Source of the DNA: CBDCWT01 sp965223305
GTDB taxonomy: Bacteria > Planctomycetota > Planctomycetia > Pirellulales > Pirellulaceae
Assembly (NCBI GenBank): GCA_965223305.1
Contig: CBDCWT010000011.1
Location: 62,001-126,000, forward strand
Direction: 5' to 3'
Length of the DNA stretch: 64,000 nt
Shown: positions 9,064-18,837 of the stretch, one piece after another
Numbering within the stretch: the stretch's first letter is position 1
How the letters are laid out: each line of letters starts with the position of its first letter
Translations under genes and position numbers: made by a program
The notes under the pieces: model-generated
What the model was told of the DNA's origin: nothing
The model's input: the letters and a program-made list of their open reading frames with translations, nothing else
Databases searched by the model: none

Positions 9064-10314
9064 ATGTCGAAAAATCCGCTGCTCGTGCTCGCTATCCTCC
9101 TCAGCTCGTGGGCTACAACGCCAGCCGCAAACTGGCCCCAATGGCGCGGTCCGCGTGGCGATGGAATCTCGGACGAAACCGACTTGCCAACGCATTGGAA
9201 TCGGGAAGAAAACGTCCGTTGGCGCGCCGCACTACCGGAACCTGGCAACTCGACGCCAGTCGTCTGGGAGAACCGAGTCTTTGTGACACAGCCTATGGCA
9301 GGTGGCGAGCGACGCACCGTGATCTGTTTCGATCGAGAGTCGGGGACCCGGCTTTGGCAATCTGGAGTCGACGCCAAGGAAATGGAACGTACGCACAGAA
9401 CCAATCCGTACTGCTCCCCGTCACCCGTTTGTGACGGAGAACGGGTCATCGCGTGGTTCGGGTCGTCAGGGCTGGTGGCTTTTGATCTAGACGGAGATGA
9501 GCTGTGGAGTTGTGATCTGGGTCCGGTTGATCATGTCTTCGGGTACGGTGGGTCGCCCGTTCTTCACGGTGATCTTTGCTTTCTAAACTTCGGACCGGGT
9601 GAGAGCGAGTTCGCCGTCGCGGTCAACAAATACACTGGTGAGATCGTCTGGCAATGGGATGCTCCCCGACCCAACATACCCAATCCGCGCGGAGGCGATC
9701 AGGACGTTTACGGTATGTGGAGTACGCCAATCATCGTGGATGATACGGTCGTCTTCTGCTTTCGCGATACCATCACCGCACGGGAACCGCAAACCGGCTT
9801 GGAGAGGTGGATTTGCAATGGAGTTGGACCACAAATGAAAGCCTCGCCGGTAGCCGGTGAAGGTGTGGTGGTGGCTCTCGGCGGCATGCATAGCTCGACG
9901 GTCGCCGTACGCGTCGGAGGGACCGGCAACGTCACCGATTCGCACGTACTATGGAGGAACCAGCAAGCCAAGTCTCGATTGGGTACGGGTGTGATTCACG
10001 AGGAACATCTGTATGCCAATCGTTCGAACGGCGTCGTGGAGTGCATCGAACTGAGGACGGGCATGGGTGTCTGGCAGAAACGGCAGTCGGGCGCAGGTGA
10101 GACCAACGACACGTGGTCATCCCTGCTGCTGGCCGACGGCAAAATTTACGCGATCAATCAATCGGCCGACGTCTTTGTTTTGGCAGCATCTCCCGAGTAC
10201 CAACTGATCGCGACGAATTCCTTGGGCGAGCACACGAATTCTTCAATCGCCGCATCTCAGGGCAACCTGTTCATTCGAACTCACGATGCACTTTGGTGCA
10301 TCGGCGATGACTGA
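9064..10314 (+). CDS. PQQ-like beta-propeller repeat protein, secreted
   Basis: The ATG at 9064 gives 416 residues with a signal peptide (LLVLAILLSSWATTPAA) followed immediately by NWPQWRGPRGDGIS, the standard first-blade sequence of this planctomycete family. Later blades include RTVICFDRESGTRLWQSG, LVAFDLDGDELWSCDLG, FAVAVNKYTGEIVWQWD and KIYAINQSADVFVLAAS. The length fits one eight-bladed propeller. In-frame sequence extends 28 codons upstream to 8980, but this would bury the signal peptide, so the internal ATG is chosen. It probably works outside the cytoplasm; ligand and enzymatic activity are unknown. It ends ten bases from the convergent gene that stops at 10324. Confidence 0.88.
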   Translation: MSKNPLLVLAILLSSWATTPAANWPQWRGPRGDGISDETDLPTHWNREENVRWRAALPEPGNSTPVVWENRVFVTQPMAGGERRTVICFDRESGTRLWQSGVDAKEMERTHRTNPYCSPSPVCDGERVIAWFGSSGLVAFDLDGDELWSCDLGPVDHVFGYGGSPVLHGDLCFLNFGPGESEFAVAVNKYTGEIVWQWDAPRPNIPNPRGGDQDVYGMWSTPIIVDDTVVFCFRDTITAREPQTGLERWICNGVGPQMKASPVAGEGVVVALGGMHSSTVAVRVGGTGNVTDSHVLWRNQQAKSRLGTGVIHEEHLYANRSNGVVECIELRTGMGVWQKRQSGAGETNDTWSSLLLADGKIYAINQSADVFVLAASPEYQLIATNSLGEHTNSSIAASQGNLFIRTHDALWCIGDD

Positions 10315-10323
10315 GTCGCGTCA

Positions 10324-11736
10324 CTACTGCGAGAATCCTGCGTGCGATGTTTCGAGCGCGTTGCCAAAGACGACTTCGGCAGATCTAAAACCTGGGCGCC
10401 AACGAGGATTGGAAAGCTCTGCTTCGCCGTAGTAGTCGTCGGAGCTGAGCATGGCAGTCGGATCGGCAGCGATCTTGTTCGTCGAGTCGAAGTAGGCCTT
10501 CACAAGATAGCGGCCCCGGGGCAATCTCGCCTCTTTCTTCCAAGCAGCGCTTCGTTGCTGGTCGGCCGAATCCAACAAGAACAAGGCGCCGTTCACCAGG
10601 CGGCGCGGCGTAACCGTTCCCTGAGTAAAGGCGATGGGATCGTCGTGCCAACAATCTTTCTCCTGATTCCACTCGTGGACGAACAGTTGCACCAGACCAC
10701 CGACTTGCCATGTGACCGGTGCAGCCTTGACGCGAACAACTAGTTGTGATGGATACCAGTTGTCCGCGGGAAGTTCCTCTACGGATTTGTACCTTCCGCC
10801 GACAACGTTGCTGTAGTCCTGAATCCAACCGACCAACGCCTTGTAGGACTGGTCGTTGGCATGAAGTTTCAAACCACCCATGTGGGTGATCGGGGGCCGA
10901 TAGGCAGGGTCCTCAAGAGTGCCATCGGCTTTTTTCTGTGGTAGTTTTGACAGTGGTTTTTGAATAAGGAGGCTCTGAGTGGGATTTTCAAGGTCGATCA
11001 AGGGCAAGCGATCGTCCGGTGTCGACCTGCTGGACTCGATCAGGTATTCGAGCGTCTCTTCGGGCGTGGCACGAAAGATGTCAAGACGCTGCAGCATCTC
11101 ATCGCTGTACTTTTCGCTGAAGCCCTTACGCGTCTTGACTGCCGCCTGGTGCTTGGGATTGTCGGCGTCGACCTCATGAGGTGTGTGGCAAGGAAAACAG
11201 CGCATGCGTTGGGACCAGACGTTGCGCACAAACGAATCCACAACTCGGCTCTTGCGCGCGTGCCGCACAACCTCATCTGGGACGGCGGGTCGAGCGAGTT
11301 GGCTGGATGTCGGCAGGTCGCGCATCTTGGGATCTTCGCAACACGCCTCAACCCATGCGGTGAACGCTGCCAGCTCAGCGTTGCGGATCTTCTCGTGAAT
11401 GAGCTTCGCGCCCTCATCGAGATCTTTGGCTCCCATGCGAATCAACTCGAGAATCTTCGACTTCGCTGGGTGCTCTAAGTCAATCAGCCCCTGCTCCCGC
11501 AATGAGACGAAAGTCGCCTCGCTGGAAGGCAGGATATAGTCCTTTAAATCGACCGACGACAGGTGGCACTGCACGCAGCTCGAAGGGTTCTGTGACCTGA
11601 AGATCGGCATGATCCGCTGGTTGAAGATCTCCAGCGACTCCGTTTCGGCAGCCAGCATGGCGGAGGGAGCGAGCGCTAGCGAGAGGATCGCCATAGCTAA
11701 AGGACAGCATCGTGGAACTCTGTGGTGGTTACCCAT
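10324..11736 (-). CDS. secreted cytochrome-type protein with two CxxCH sites (planctomycete family)
   Basis: The ATG at 11736 has an AAGGAG site eight bases upstream and gives 470 residues; an upstream GTG frame to 11769 is less likely. A signal peptide (LAMAILSLALAPSAMLA) is followed by two c-type haem attachment motifs, CVQCH near residue 54 and CFPCH near 183. Covalent haem in the periplasm is therefore likely. The rest has the acidic and aromatic character of planctomycete proteins found with DUF1549/DUF1553 and DUF1501 genes, and the C-terminal part (after about 310) looks like a beta-rich accessory domain. It lies 174 bases downstream of the DUF1501 gene on the same strand, so it may be co-expressed with it. 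Function is unknown. Confidence 0.72.
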   Translation of the reverse strand: MGNHHRVPRCCPLAMAILSLALAPSAMLAAETESLEIFNQRIMPIFRSQNPSSCVQCHLSSVDLKDYILPSSEATFVSLREQGLIDLEHPAKSKILELIRMGAKDLDEGAKLIHEKIRNAELAAFTAWVEACCEDPKMRDLPTSSQLARPAVPDEVVRHARKSRVVDSFVRNVWSQRMRCFPCHTPHEVDADNPKHQAAVKTRKGFSEKYSDEMLQRLDIFRATPEETLEYLIESSRSTPDDRLPLIDLENPTQSLLIQKPLSKLPQKKADGTLEDPAYRPPITHMGGLKLHANDQSYKALVGWIQDYSNVVGGRYKSVEELPADNWYPSQLVVRVKAAPVTWQVGGLVQLFVHEWNQEKDCWHDDPIAFTQGTVTPRRLVNGALFLLDSADQQRSAAWKKEARLPRGRYLVKAYFDSTNKIAADPTAMLSSDDYYGEAELSNPRWRPGFRSAEVVFGNALETSHAGFSQ

Positions 11737-11909
11737 TGGCGAAGCTCCTTCAGATTGCAGTAGACGCACTCAGTATCCCGACTCACCGGACGTCGCTATG
11801 AGTCGGCGGCTCGACAACAAGTTGACACCCGCTTTGGGTCAAAGTTCACTCACCAACGGGGACTCGTTGTCAGCTGGCAGCCAGTGCCATCCTACTCGCG
11901 CACAGCCAC

Positions 11910-13343
11910 TTACGCCAAGACATCATGCAGCACATTCCCATGTACGTCGGTCAGTCGGATGTCCCGGCCGCTGTAGCGGTAGGTTAGTTTCTCATGATCG
12001 ACTCCCAACTGGTGAAGCACGGTTGCCCATAGATCGTACACCGTGCATCTGTCCTCAACCACGTGATAGCCAAGCTCGTCGGTCGCCCCGTAAACGGTCC
12101 CTCCCCTAACCCCTCCGCCGGCGAACCAGATGCTGAATCCGAAGGGATTGTGGTCTCGACCGTTGCTACCTTGGGAGAATGGAGTCCTCCCAAACTCGCC
12201 CGCCCAGACGATGAGCGTTTCGTCGAGCAGACCTCTGGTCCGCAGGTCACGGATCAACGCTGCAATGGGCTGGTCCACCTGCGCGCCCATCGCACGATGG
12301 CCTTTTTCTAGCTCTCCATGCTGATCCCATGGATTGGCGGCCCCACCAGCTCCTATGCTCTGGGTAAGGCAGCTCAGCTCGATGAACCGGACACCTCGCT
12401 CGACCAAACGGCGAGCCAGCAGGCACTGCCGAGCGTAGGCCGCCTTTTGTGGATTGCTCGAGTCCACGCCGTAGAGTTTGTAGGTCTCCGCTGTCTCACC
12501 GGAGATATCGCACAACTCGGGCACCGCCGACTGCATGCGGAACGCTGTCTCGTAGTTTCGAATCGCAGCCTCAACTTGAGCGTCCTCCGACGAAGAAGCA
12601 AGAAACTCCGCATCAAACGATCGGGCAAAGTCGAGCCGAAGTCGCTGCACCGACAAAGTGTCGAGTGGTTGGATGTTTGGAATCGCCACTGGCTTGTCGG
12701 CCTTCAGAATGGACCCCTGATGCTGTGCTGGTAGGAATCCGTTGCTGAACAGACTCACTCCTCCGTGCGGAGGTACTGCATTACCGCTTTGCAGCACAAC
12801 GTAGCCCGGCAGGTTCAGATTCTCGCTTCCCAGTCCGTACGCACACCAGGCACCCGCGCTCGGATAACCCATGAACGGAAAGCTCGTATGTATGAAAAAG
12901 TTACCTTGGGCGTGCTCGTTGACCGGCGTTGTCATCGACCGAACTACAGCCAGCTCGTCGGCGACAGACCCGATCTTCGGAAACATGTTGCTGACGGGCA
13001 GGCCACTCTCGCCAAACCGCTTGAAATCAAACGGACTGGCCATCACGTTACCGTTGTTGTTGAATTGAGTCCGTTCGATCTTTACCGGCATCGGTTGGCC
13101 ATGCAGCTCCCTCAGTTTAGGTTTCGGATCGAACGTATCGACCTGCGAGACGCCGCCCGACATGAAACAGAAGATTACGTGCTTCGCTTTGGGCTCGTGG
13201 TGTGTCTCGTCGAGTGCTGCGCCCTTGGGGAGCGGGCTGGTGCCGGCGTAGGTCCGATCGTCCATCAAACCAGTCAGCGCTACAGCGCCGAATCCAGTCG
13301 AGCAGCGAGCAAGAAAACACCGCCGGGAAAGACTATCGAACAT
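11910..13343 (-). CDS. DUF1501 domain protein (sulfatase/phosphatase-like fold), Tat-exported
   Basis: The 477-residue product starts MFDSLSRRCFLARCSTGFGA, a Tat-type signal with twin Arg, and continues with the DUF1501 core: HVIFCFMSGGVSQVDTFDPK near residue 53, GNFFIHTSFPFMGYPSAG near 145, ERGVRFIELS near 315, and the metal-site-like WAGEFGRTPF and GRDHNP near 380-395. The fold is related to alkaline phosphatase and sulfatase enzymes, but the reaction is undefined. The ATG at 13343 lies inside the end of the upstream DUF1549/DUF1553 gene (11-base overlap), the usual translational coupling of this pair in planctomycetes. The pair probably forms an exported complex. Longer upstream frames are read-through of the neighbour. 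Confidence 0.93.
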   Translation of the reverse strand: MFDSLSRRCFLARCSTGFGAVALTGLMDDRTYAGTSPLPKGAALDETHHEPKAKHVIFCFMSGGVSQVDTFDPKPKLRELHGQPMPVKIERTQFNNNGNVMASPFDFKRFGESGLPVSNMFPKIGSVADELAVVRSMTTPVNEHAQGNFFIHTSFPFMGYPSAGAWCAYGLGSENLNLPGYVVLQSGNAVPPHGGVSLFSNGFLPAQHQGSILKADKPVAIPNIQPLDTLSVQRLRLDFARSFDAEFLASSSEDAQVEAAIRNYETAFRMQSAVPELCDISGETAETYKLYGVDSSNPQKAAYARQCLLARRLVERGVRFIELSCLTQSIGAGGAANPWDQHGELEKGHRAMGAQVDQPIAALIRDLRTRGLLDETLIVWAGEFGRTPFSQGSNGRDHNPFGFSIWFAGGGVRGGTVYGATDELGYHVVEDRCTVYDLWATVLHQLGVDHEKLTYRYSGRDIRLTDVHGNVLHDVLA

Positions 13344-16300
13344 AGATGAACTCCTTGAACGTGAAGATAGCCCGGGCGAGTTCGACCCAAGGTGTCGCAT
13401 CCTCGTCAGTTTCCGGAACCGGCCCCAGTCGTCTGATCTCAGCCTCCAGCGTCTTGATTTGTTCGCGAAGCTGCTCCATCGTAGATCGCTCCGCAGGAGT
13501 GAGTTCAGCCAGCACGCAACTGTCGGAGATCGTTGCAGCTGTAACCTCACTTTCCTCCGGCGACAATGCTCGGTCGTGTTCGAGCAAACGACTTCGAACA
13601 GGAGACTCAAGGGCAGTGATGCTGCGCTCACTATCGGTTACCTGTCTTTGCAACTCGGCCAGACTCGCCCGCTGGACTGCTGCCCGCTGGCGGATCACGG
13701 CCATGTAGCGCAATGAGCGTTCGACTTCCTCGGCGGTCGCCTGTCTGCCGAGCGCAGTGAAAAACATATCGTTGACGCGCTGTTCGTCCGTCTCCAACGA
13801 CTGTTCCAGGAAGACGCGCTGTCCCCAGGCGATGGCGTGGCTCGAGGTGCGCGCGTCGTTCATCATCGTCAATGACTGAGCCGGGACGTTCGTGACGTCG
13901 CGACGCCCCACGGCACTGAACGGCTCTGGAAAGTCAAACGCGCGCAGGAACGGATTGAGGGCATTCCGCCGCACTCGCAAGTAGATACTGCGACGCGAGC
14001 TGTTTTCTTGCACCGGTGGGCCTCCCAACCGGTGTTCCATGCGCTGTGACACGGTCAGCAGCAGATCGCGAATCGCCTCCGCTTCGAGCCGCCGGACATT
14101 GGCATGCGAAAGCAGTTGGTTACGCGGATCAATCCGACCGGCTCGCGCGGATGCCTTGGAGGAGAGCTGCCAGGTCCTTGAGGTGACAATCAGACGAACG
14201 AGCCGGCGGAGCGACCAGCCCTCTTTTTCGAACCTCGTCGCGAGCCAGTCGAGCAACTCCGGGTGACTCGGCTGATCGCCAAGCCTCCCGAAATTATCCG
14301 GTGTGCTGACGATCCCCTGTCCGAACAAGTGGTGCCAGATGCGGTTGACAAGGACTCGCTTCGTCAGTGGATTGTCCTGCCGCAGCAGATCCTCGGCCAG
14401 TTCGCGGCGGCCGCTCAACTGAGTTTCATAGGGCGTCGGGTCAATTACCTCGAGAAACCTCCTCGGCACCCGCTCTCTGGGCAGCTGGTGGTTGCCGCGC
14501 TCGAACAGCGGTTGATTCTGTCCGCGCGTCTCCTCAACTCCCGGCACGCGAGTCGGAATCGGGATGCCGGCCTCCAGTGCTCGATATTCTTCAATCAAGG
14601 GTTGGGCTGAGGGAAGCGAACTCAGCTGATTGGGTAGCAGCCCCTCACGCAAACAAGCGTCCAGTAGCACCGCCTGCTCATCGGTTGCAGAATTCTCTCG
14701 CCACGCTTCGATTGCCGAGATGATGGCCGTCGAGTAGATGTGCGCTAGCTCATCAACCGAAGTTAGCTGCTGCTTTCGCGAGCTGTCGAACACCGCCGCT
14801 AGGTGCGCCGCGGACTCGGTCGGCGGCGGCTGCCCCCTGCGAAGCAACACAGCTTCACGGATACCAAACCACGACCGTGGCTGGTCCTCTACGAGTAACG
14901 GCGCGTCGTTAGCAGTGGCCAACTCGATGTGAATATCGTCGCCACTCCAGTACGCCAGATCGTAGCGTTGCCAACGCCATTGGTTGGTGAGTTTCGTTAC
15001 AGGATAGACGGTTCCACGACGAGGATAGTCCTGAACGGCGTATCGAACTGTTGCCCCGGAATCACCAATTACTCGGACCCACAGTTCGTTGTCTTCTCCG
15101 ACAGCAATGTCGGGCGACGTCAAGCGCGCTGGATGCTTGGCTGACAGACTATGCGAGTAGATACCGGCTGGGTAAATCCCCGTGATCGCGTTCTCGCCAC
15201 TTGCTGTGACCGCGAACTCTCCTGCTTTCTGAGGTTGATCGGGTAAGCCCGCTCCGCTCGGGAACCACTTAACATAGTCGGCCTGTTCAGTGAGTTTCCA
15301 ATGCTCCAGATAGGAACTTGACCGATTGCCGCTCTCGGCCGTCGCCGTCTGGGCTCGCCGCCGATGAAACGCCTCAAGTCGCCGCTGCCAAGCCGAGTTG
15401 AAGTCAGCCCCGTCGGCCAGCTCCTGACGGACTACGAACAAGGGGTGCAGAACTGATTCGGCTTTCCCAGGCTCGTCGGGTGGAGCGGCACCAGCAATGA
15501 TGTGCTGATCGAGATTGCTGGCGGCAGCGAGCCAGTCGTGAGCCAGCACGGCGCGGAGTTCTTGTTTGAGCGACGACAACTCGCCTCGGTGCCGATCGAC
15601 CTTGTCAGGCAAATCAACGACTGTGCGACCCGGGCGGCAGGAGGCGAGAACGCCAAACAGTGCGTAGTAGTCTCTTTGACTGATCGCGTCGAATTTGTGA
15701 TCGTGGCAGCGCGCGCAAGATACCGTCAATGCCAAGAACGCTTTGGAAAAGACGTTCACCTGATCGTCGGTGAAGCGGACCTTTTCGTCCAGTGCGTCCG
15801 TTGGCGCGAAACCATGGAACACCATCCTCCAGTGCGCAGGACCGATTGCCGACTCGTTAATTCCCAGTGCATCGTTGATGCGTGGAGTTTCGAGCAGGTC
15901 ACCTGCCACATGCTCGCGAAGCAGTTGGTCAAAAGGGACATCCGCGTTGAGAGCGCGAATCAAGTAGTCCCGGTAACCCCACGCTCCTACGATCTCCGGA
16001 TCGCCTTCACTGCCGTGTGATTCCGCGTAGCGAATCCAGTCCATCCAATGCCGAGCCCAGCGTTCGCCGAACCGCGGACTCGCGAGCAACTCATCGACCA
16101 GCTGCCCCAGCACCGCATCACGCTGGTTGCCGTTGGCCGCCCCGATGCGCGCTGTCCACCGTTCGGCGTCGCATCTGCTTGGTGGCAGCCCGATCAGGTT
16201 GAAGTACAGCCGACGGACTAGCGTCGCTGGTTCTGCAAGTTGCGTCGGCTCTAGTCCCGCAGCGTTCAGCTTCTTCAGCACAAATCGATCGATGGGATGC

Positions 16301-16824
16301 TGGGACCAAAGCAGACGAGTTGAGGGGGGCGGTGCAGGATTTCGAATCGGCTGAAAGCTCCACCACTTCTTTCGTCGCAGCAGCGTGGTTTCCCACGTCG
16401 TCGCGGTGGCGAGTTGCTCTGCAGAAGGGGGATCGTCTCGTGGATCCGGGGCTCCTCGGGCAATCCACAGTTCGAAATCCGCGATGACGCGTGCATCCAG
16501 TTTGGCCCCGTCCTGCGGCATCTCCAAGTCGTCAATCTCGTGGCGCAAGACGGCTAGCAGACGACTTCGAGTGGGCTCTCGGGGAAGGATCACTGGTCCG
16601 CGGCTGCCCCCCTTCAGCAATCCATCCCGGTGGTCGACGGCCAACTCGCCTTCTGCCGTGCCATGGCTGTTGTGACACGCGTAGCAGTGCTCCGCTAGTA
16701 CTGGACGAATGCGCGACTCGAAGAAATCGAGCTCATCTTGTGTTGGGTTCGCGCCCCAGGTCGTCGCCGTAGCGAGCAGGACAATCGCAGTGCACCCAGC
16801 CAGTCTGGTCATCGGTTCGCGCAT
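13333..16824 (-). CDS. cytochrome C/DUF1549/DUF1553 protein (PSCyt1-PSCyt2-PSD1)
   Basis: A large exported planctomycete protein of about 1163 residues. After a signal peptide (TAIVLLATATTWGA) comes the first domain with a single haem motif CYACHNSHG near residue 47 and LPREPTRSRLL. DUF1549 follows (HPIDRFVLKKLNAAGLEPTQ onward, with RWARHWMDWIRYAESHG), including a second haem motif CARCHDHKFD near 370. An insertion with a lectin-like beta region (about 500-680) precedes the C-terminal DUF1553, marked by NPLTKRVLVNRIWHHLFGQG and DNFGRLGDQPSHPELLDWLA. The ATG at 16824 is the first ATG; another at 16812 is possible, and a TTG further upstream is less likely. It overlaps the DUF1501 gene by 11 bases. 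Role inferred: haem-dependent step in extracellular polymer use. Confidence 0.93.
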   Translation of the reverse strand: MREPMTRLAGCTAIVLLATATTWGANPTQDELDFFESRIRPVLAEHCYACHNSHGTAEGELAVDHRDGLLKGGSRGPVILPREPTRSRLLAVLRHEIDDLEMPQDGAKLDARVIADFELWIARGAPDPRDDPPSAEQLATATTWETTLLRRKKWWSFQPIRNPAPPPSTRLLWSQHPIDRFVLKKLNAAGLEPTQLAEPATLVRRLYFNLIGLPPSRCDAERWTARIGAANGNQRDAVLGQLVDELLASPRFGERWARHWMDWIRYAESHGSEGDPEIVGAWGYRDYLIRALNADVPFDQLLREHVAGDLLETPRINDALGINESAIGPAHWRMVFHGFAPTDALDEKVRFTDDQVNVFSKAFLALTVSCARCHDHKFDAISQRDYYALFGVLASCRPGRTVVDLPDKVDRHRGELSSLKQELRAVLAHDWLAAASNLDQHIIAGAAPPDEPGKAESVLHPLFVVRQELADGADFNSAWQRRLEAFHRRRAQTATAESGNRSSSYLEHWKLTEQADYVKWFPSGAGLPDQPQKAGEFAVTASGENAITGIYPAGIYSHSLSAKHPARLTSPDIAVGEDNELWVRVIGDSGATVRYAVQDYPRRGTVYPVTKLTNQWRWQRYDLAYWSGDDIHIELATANDAPLLVEDQPRSWFGIREAVLLRRGQPPPTESAAHLAAVFDSSRKQQLTSVDELAHIYSTAIISAIEAWRENSATDEQAVLLDACLREGLLPNQLSSLPSAQPLIEEYRALEAGIPIPTRVPGVEETRGQNQPLFERGNHQLPRERVPRRFLEVIDPTPYETQLSGRRELAEDLLRQDNPLTKRVLVNRIWHHLFGQGIVSTPDNFGRLGDQPSHPELLDWLATRFEKEGWSLRRLVRLIVTSRTWQLSSKASARAGRIDPRNQLLSHANVRRLEAEAIRDLLLTVSQRMEHRLGGPPVQENSSRRSIYLRVRRNALNPFLRAFDFPEPFSAVGRRDVTNVPAQSLTMMNDARTSSHAIAWGQRVFLEQSLETDEQRVNDMFFTALGRQATAEEVERSLRYMAVIRQRAAVQRASLAELQRQVTDSERSITALESPVRSRLLEHDRALSPEESEVTAATISDSCVLAELTPAERSTMEQLREQIKTLEAEIRRLGPVPETDEDATPWVELARAIFTFKEFIYVR

Positions 16825-16924
16825 GTCAACGTTGTTGTCTTGCAACGGTCACCGAAACTATTGCGGATCCCATAGGCGTGTGTCCCCGTGCTCCCTCCAA
16901 CTTCCCGGTGAAAACATCCTTGTA

Positions 16925-17821
16925 TCAGCTCGACCATTCGTAGCTCACTTGCCGGCGAAAGCCCGTGATGCTGATCGTCCCGTCGCTGGCGAGGCTCATC
17001 AGAGAATAGCCGTTGTTCTTGACACCCGAGCCTTCAATCATTGCGACCAGCGTGCAATAGTGGATGCCTCCGATATGCTGGTAGTCATTCATGTGACTGT
17101 GTCCCTGAACCACAGCCAGTACTTTCTGCGACTGTTCCAGCACGGCCCGCACCTCGACGGCGTTTTTGACTCCATACTGGTTGCGAACGTCGAGCCGCTG
17201 ATGGGCGAACACGACCGTCTGCTTAGTCGTCTGCTGCAAGTCTGCTTTCAACCATTCCAATTCAGTCTTGGGAATGTTGGGATCGGTCCACTCGAAGTTC
17301 TTCCGGCCGTATGGCTCACCGTCACCGCGGAAGCACGAGTCCAATATGACGAAATGAAAACCACCTTCGTCAAAGGAATAGTAGGAGCTCCGCTGCCCGA
17401 CACCGTCGAGGAACTCCGCTTTGGTGAGCGTATGTACGCAGTGATTCCCCAACACGTAGTGCCGCTGCTTGCAAATGGCGGCAAAGTCGTTGTTGATTCG
17501 CTTGAGGTATCTCAGTTCCTCGGGCACCGAGTCCGCAGCGTCGATCAGATCGCCGAGCTCCACGACAAACTCCGGCTGATCTTCCGCAAACTGTGCGGCG
17601 GCTTCGGCGAGTTTATCCGGTGTTTCGCGATAGTAGCGGGTTCCCAAGGGCGGTTTATCGGCGTAGTGCAGATCGGTGATCAAGGCAACTTTGAGCACAG
17701 GATCTTGCCCACCGGATACGATGGTCGGACGATTCACGGCGGCTGCGGTCAAGGCCAGCATTCCGCTCCCTAGAAACGCGCGGCGGCTGCGGTGCTGGAA
17801 CGAGAGGTCGTCACGTCGCAT
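16925..17821 (-). CDS. Tat-exported calcineurin-like metallophosphoesterase
   Basis: The 298-residue protein begins with a Tat-like signal (HRSRRAFLGSGMLALTAAA) and has all calcineurin-family metal ligands in order: DLHYADK near residue 50 (D-x-H), VELGDLID near 88 (GD), LGNHCVH near 125 (GNH), VVFAHQR near 200, and GHSHMND near 240. It therefore probably hydrolyses a phosphoester outside the cytoplasm with a two-metal centre; the substrate could be a nucleotide or a sugar phosphate. Upstream on the minus strand lies the repeat region 17822-19162; downstream, the DUF1549/DUF1553 gene starts about 100 bases away in the same direction, so a shared transcript is possible. Confidence 0.9.
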   Translation of the reverse strand: MRRDDLSFQHRSRRAFLGSGMLALTAAAVNRPTIVSGGQDPVLKVALITDLHYADKPPLGTRYYRETPDKLAEAAAQFAEDQPEFVVELGDLIDAADSVPEELRYLKRINNDFAAICKQRHYVLGNHCVHTLTKAEFLDGVGQRSSYYSFDEGGFHFVILDSCFRGDGEPYGRKNFEWTDPNIPKTELEWLKADLQQTTKQTVVFAHQRLDVRNQYGVKNAVEVRAVLEQSQKVLAVVQGHSHMNDYQHIGGIHYCTLVAMIEGSGVKNNGYSLMSLASDGTISITGFRRQVSYEWSS

Positions 17822-17939
17822 CGGAAGTCTCTGGGGTGATCGGCTACGAACAGCCTAGACACCACGGCGCCGAAACCCGGTCCGCGGCCGGTATGTTCAA
17901 TTGTACTCGATCCACCCTCGGCAATGACTTTGTAAATGT

Positions 17940-18410
17940 CCGCCAACAGCAGACCAAGCCAAAGGCAGACAGCAAAGCAGCGCCGGCAGACGCGGAGCGC
18001 AGGCAGAGACAGGCACCGGCCAGGCACCGGCGGCACGCGACAGGGAGCAGGTAACACAGGTAACAGACAGGCACCCACAGGTAACAGACAGGCACCGAGC
18101 AGCCGAGCAGCCAACAGACAGGCACCGACGCCGGCGGCACCGGCAAGAAACACGCCCACTCTGGAGCTTCTAACTTGGTGCGTGATTTCGTCTTTCATCA
18201 CTCTCCCCTCGGGGGAGAGTCGGCCCAAAGGGCCGGAGAGGGGGAACCCTCCCCGGACGCTACGCGTCCGAACCGCCCGCGGGCGGGCGGGGCACAGGCG
18301 AAAGCGCAGGGCAGGAGGCCAGGACAGGAGGCAGCCACCGGCAGCAGGCAACAGACAGGCACCGGCGGCACTGAGCAAGAGACGAGCAAGGCGCAAGACA
18401 GGCACAAGCC
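17940..18410. repeat. degenerate repeat array built on the word CAGACAGGCACCG
   Basis: The word AGACAGGCACC occurs at about 18007, 18065, 18086, 18117 and 18352, mixed with GGTAACAGACAGG, CGGCGGCAC and GCCAGGCACCGG variants. Spacing is irregular. The word is the reverse complement of the core of the array at 18489-18766, so the two arrays face each other. Confidence 0.65.
18180..18270 (+). repeat. 91-bp hairpin block, copy 1
   Basis: The block starts GCGTGATTTC and contains three adjacent inverted repeats: CTCTCCCCTCGGGGGAGAG, CGGCCC-AAAG-GGCCG and CGGACGC-TA-CGCGTCCG. A second copy in the same orientation lies at 18838-18928. The pair brackets the GGTGCCTGTCTGGTG array. Confidence 0.7.
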
Positions 18411-18488
18411 CGTACGCCAGGCTTCCAAAGTTTCGCATTCCACTTATATAACCCATTCCGTCCAATCCCCCGTACCAAGTTCTCCCGC

Positions 18489-18766
18489 CTGTCGGCTCGG
18501 TGCCTGTCTGGTGAAGACCCCTCCCGCGTGTCGGCTCGGTGCCTGTCTGGTGCAGAGTCTGGTGCAGACCAGTGGGCTCGGTGCCTGTCTGGTGCAGACC
18601 CCTGTCTGGTGCAGACCAGTGGACAGGTGCATGTCTGGTGCGGACCTGGTGCGGACCGGACCCGGCTCGGTGCCTGTCTGGTGCGGACCGTCTGGTGCGG
18701 ACCGCTGGTGCGGACCCGACCCGGTGCAGCGTGAGGAACATGAACGCGGTGCCTGTCTGGTGTGGA
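18489..18766 (+). repeat. tandem-like array of GGTGCCTGTCTGGTG units
   Basis: Five exact copies of GGTGCCTGTCTGGTG start at 18499, 18538, 18580, 18669 and 18748. Between them are shorter derivatives such as CTGGTGCAGACCAGT and TGGTGCGGACC. Four copies are preceded by GGCTCGGT-type sequence. Unit length varies from about 13 to 40 bases, so the array looks like a repeatedly slipped or recombined word rather than a fixed-period satellite. Confidence 0.75.
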
Positions 18767-18837
18767 GGAACGGGCCGAGGTGCGGGAAAGGTCGATGCCA
18801 TCCCTCCACGGAGAAGCCGTGCAGCTTTTGAGTTACT

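Noticed and set aside
8634..9434. A 266-codon plus-strand frame before the second PQQ-propeller gene
   Set aside because: It overlaps the start of the propeller gene in another frame, and its protein is low in hydrophobic pattern and rich in Arg and Ser, as expected for a shadow frame.
17940..18766. CRISPR array
   Set aside because: Repeat length and spacing are irregular, there are no unique spacers of constant size, and no cas genes occur in the window.
17770..18801. A 343-codon open frame on the minus strand across the repeat region
   Set aside because: The predicted protein is almost entirely repeated words (HQTGTEPT, PVCYLL) that follow from the DNA repeats; there is no domain, and the start is inside the array.
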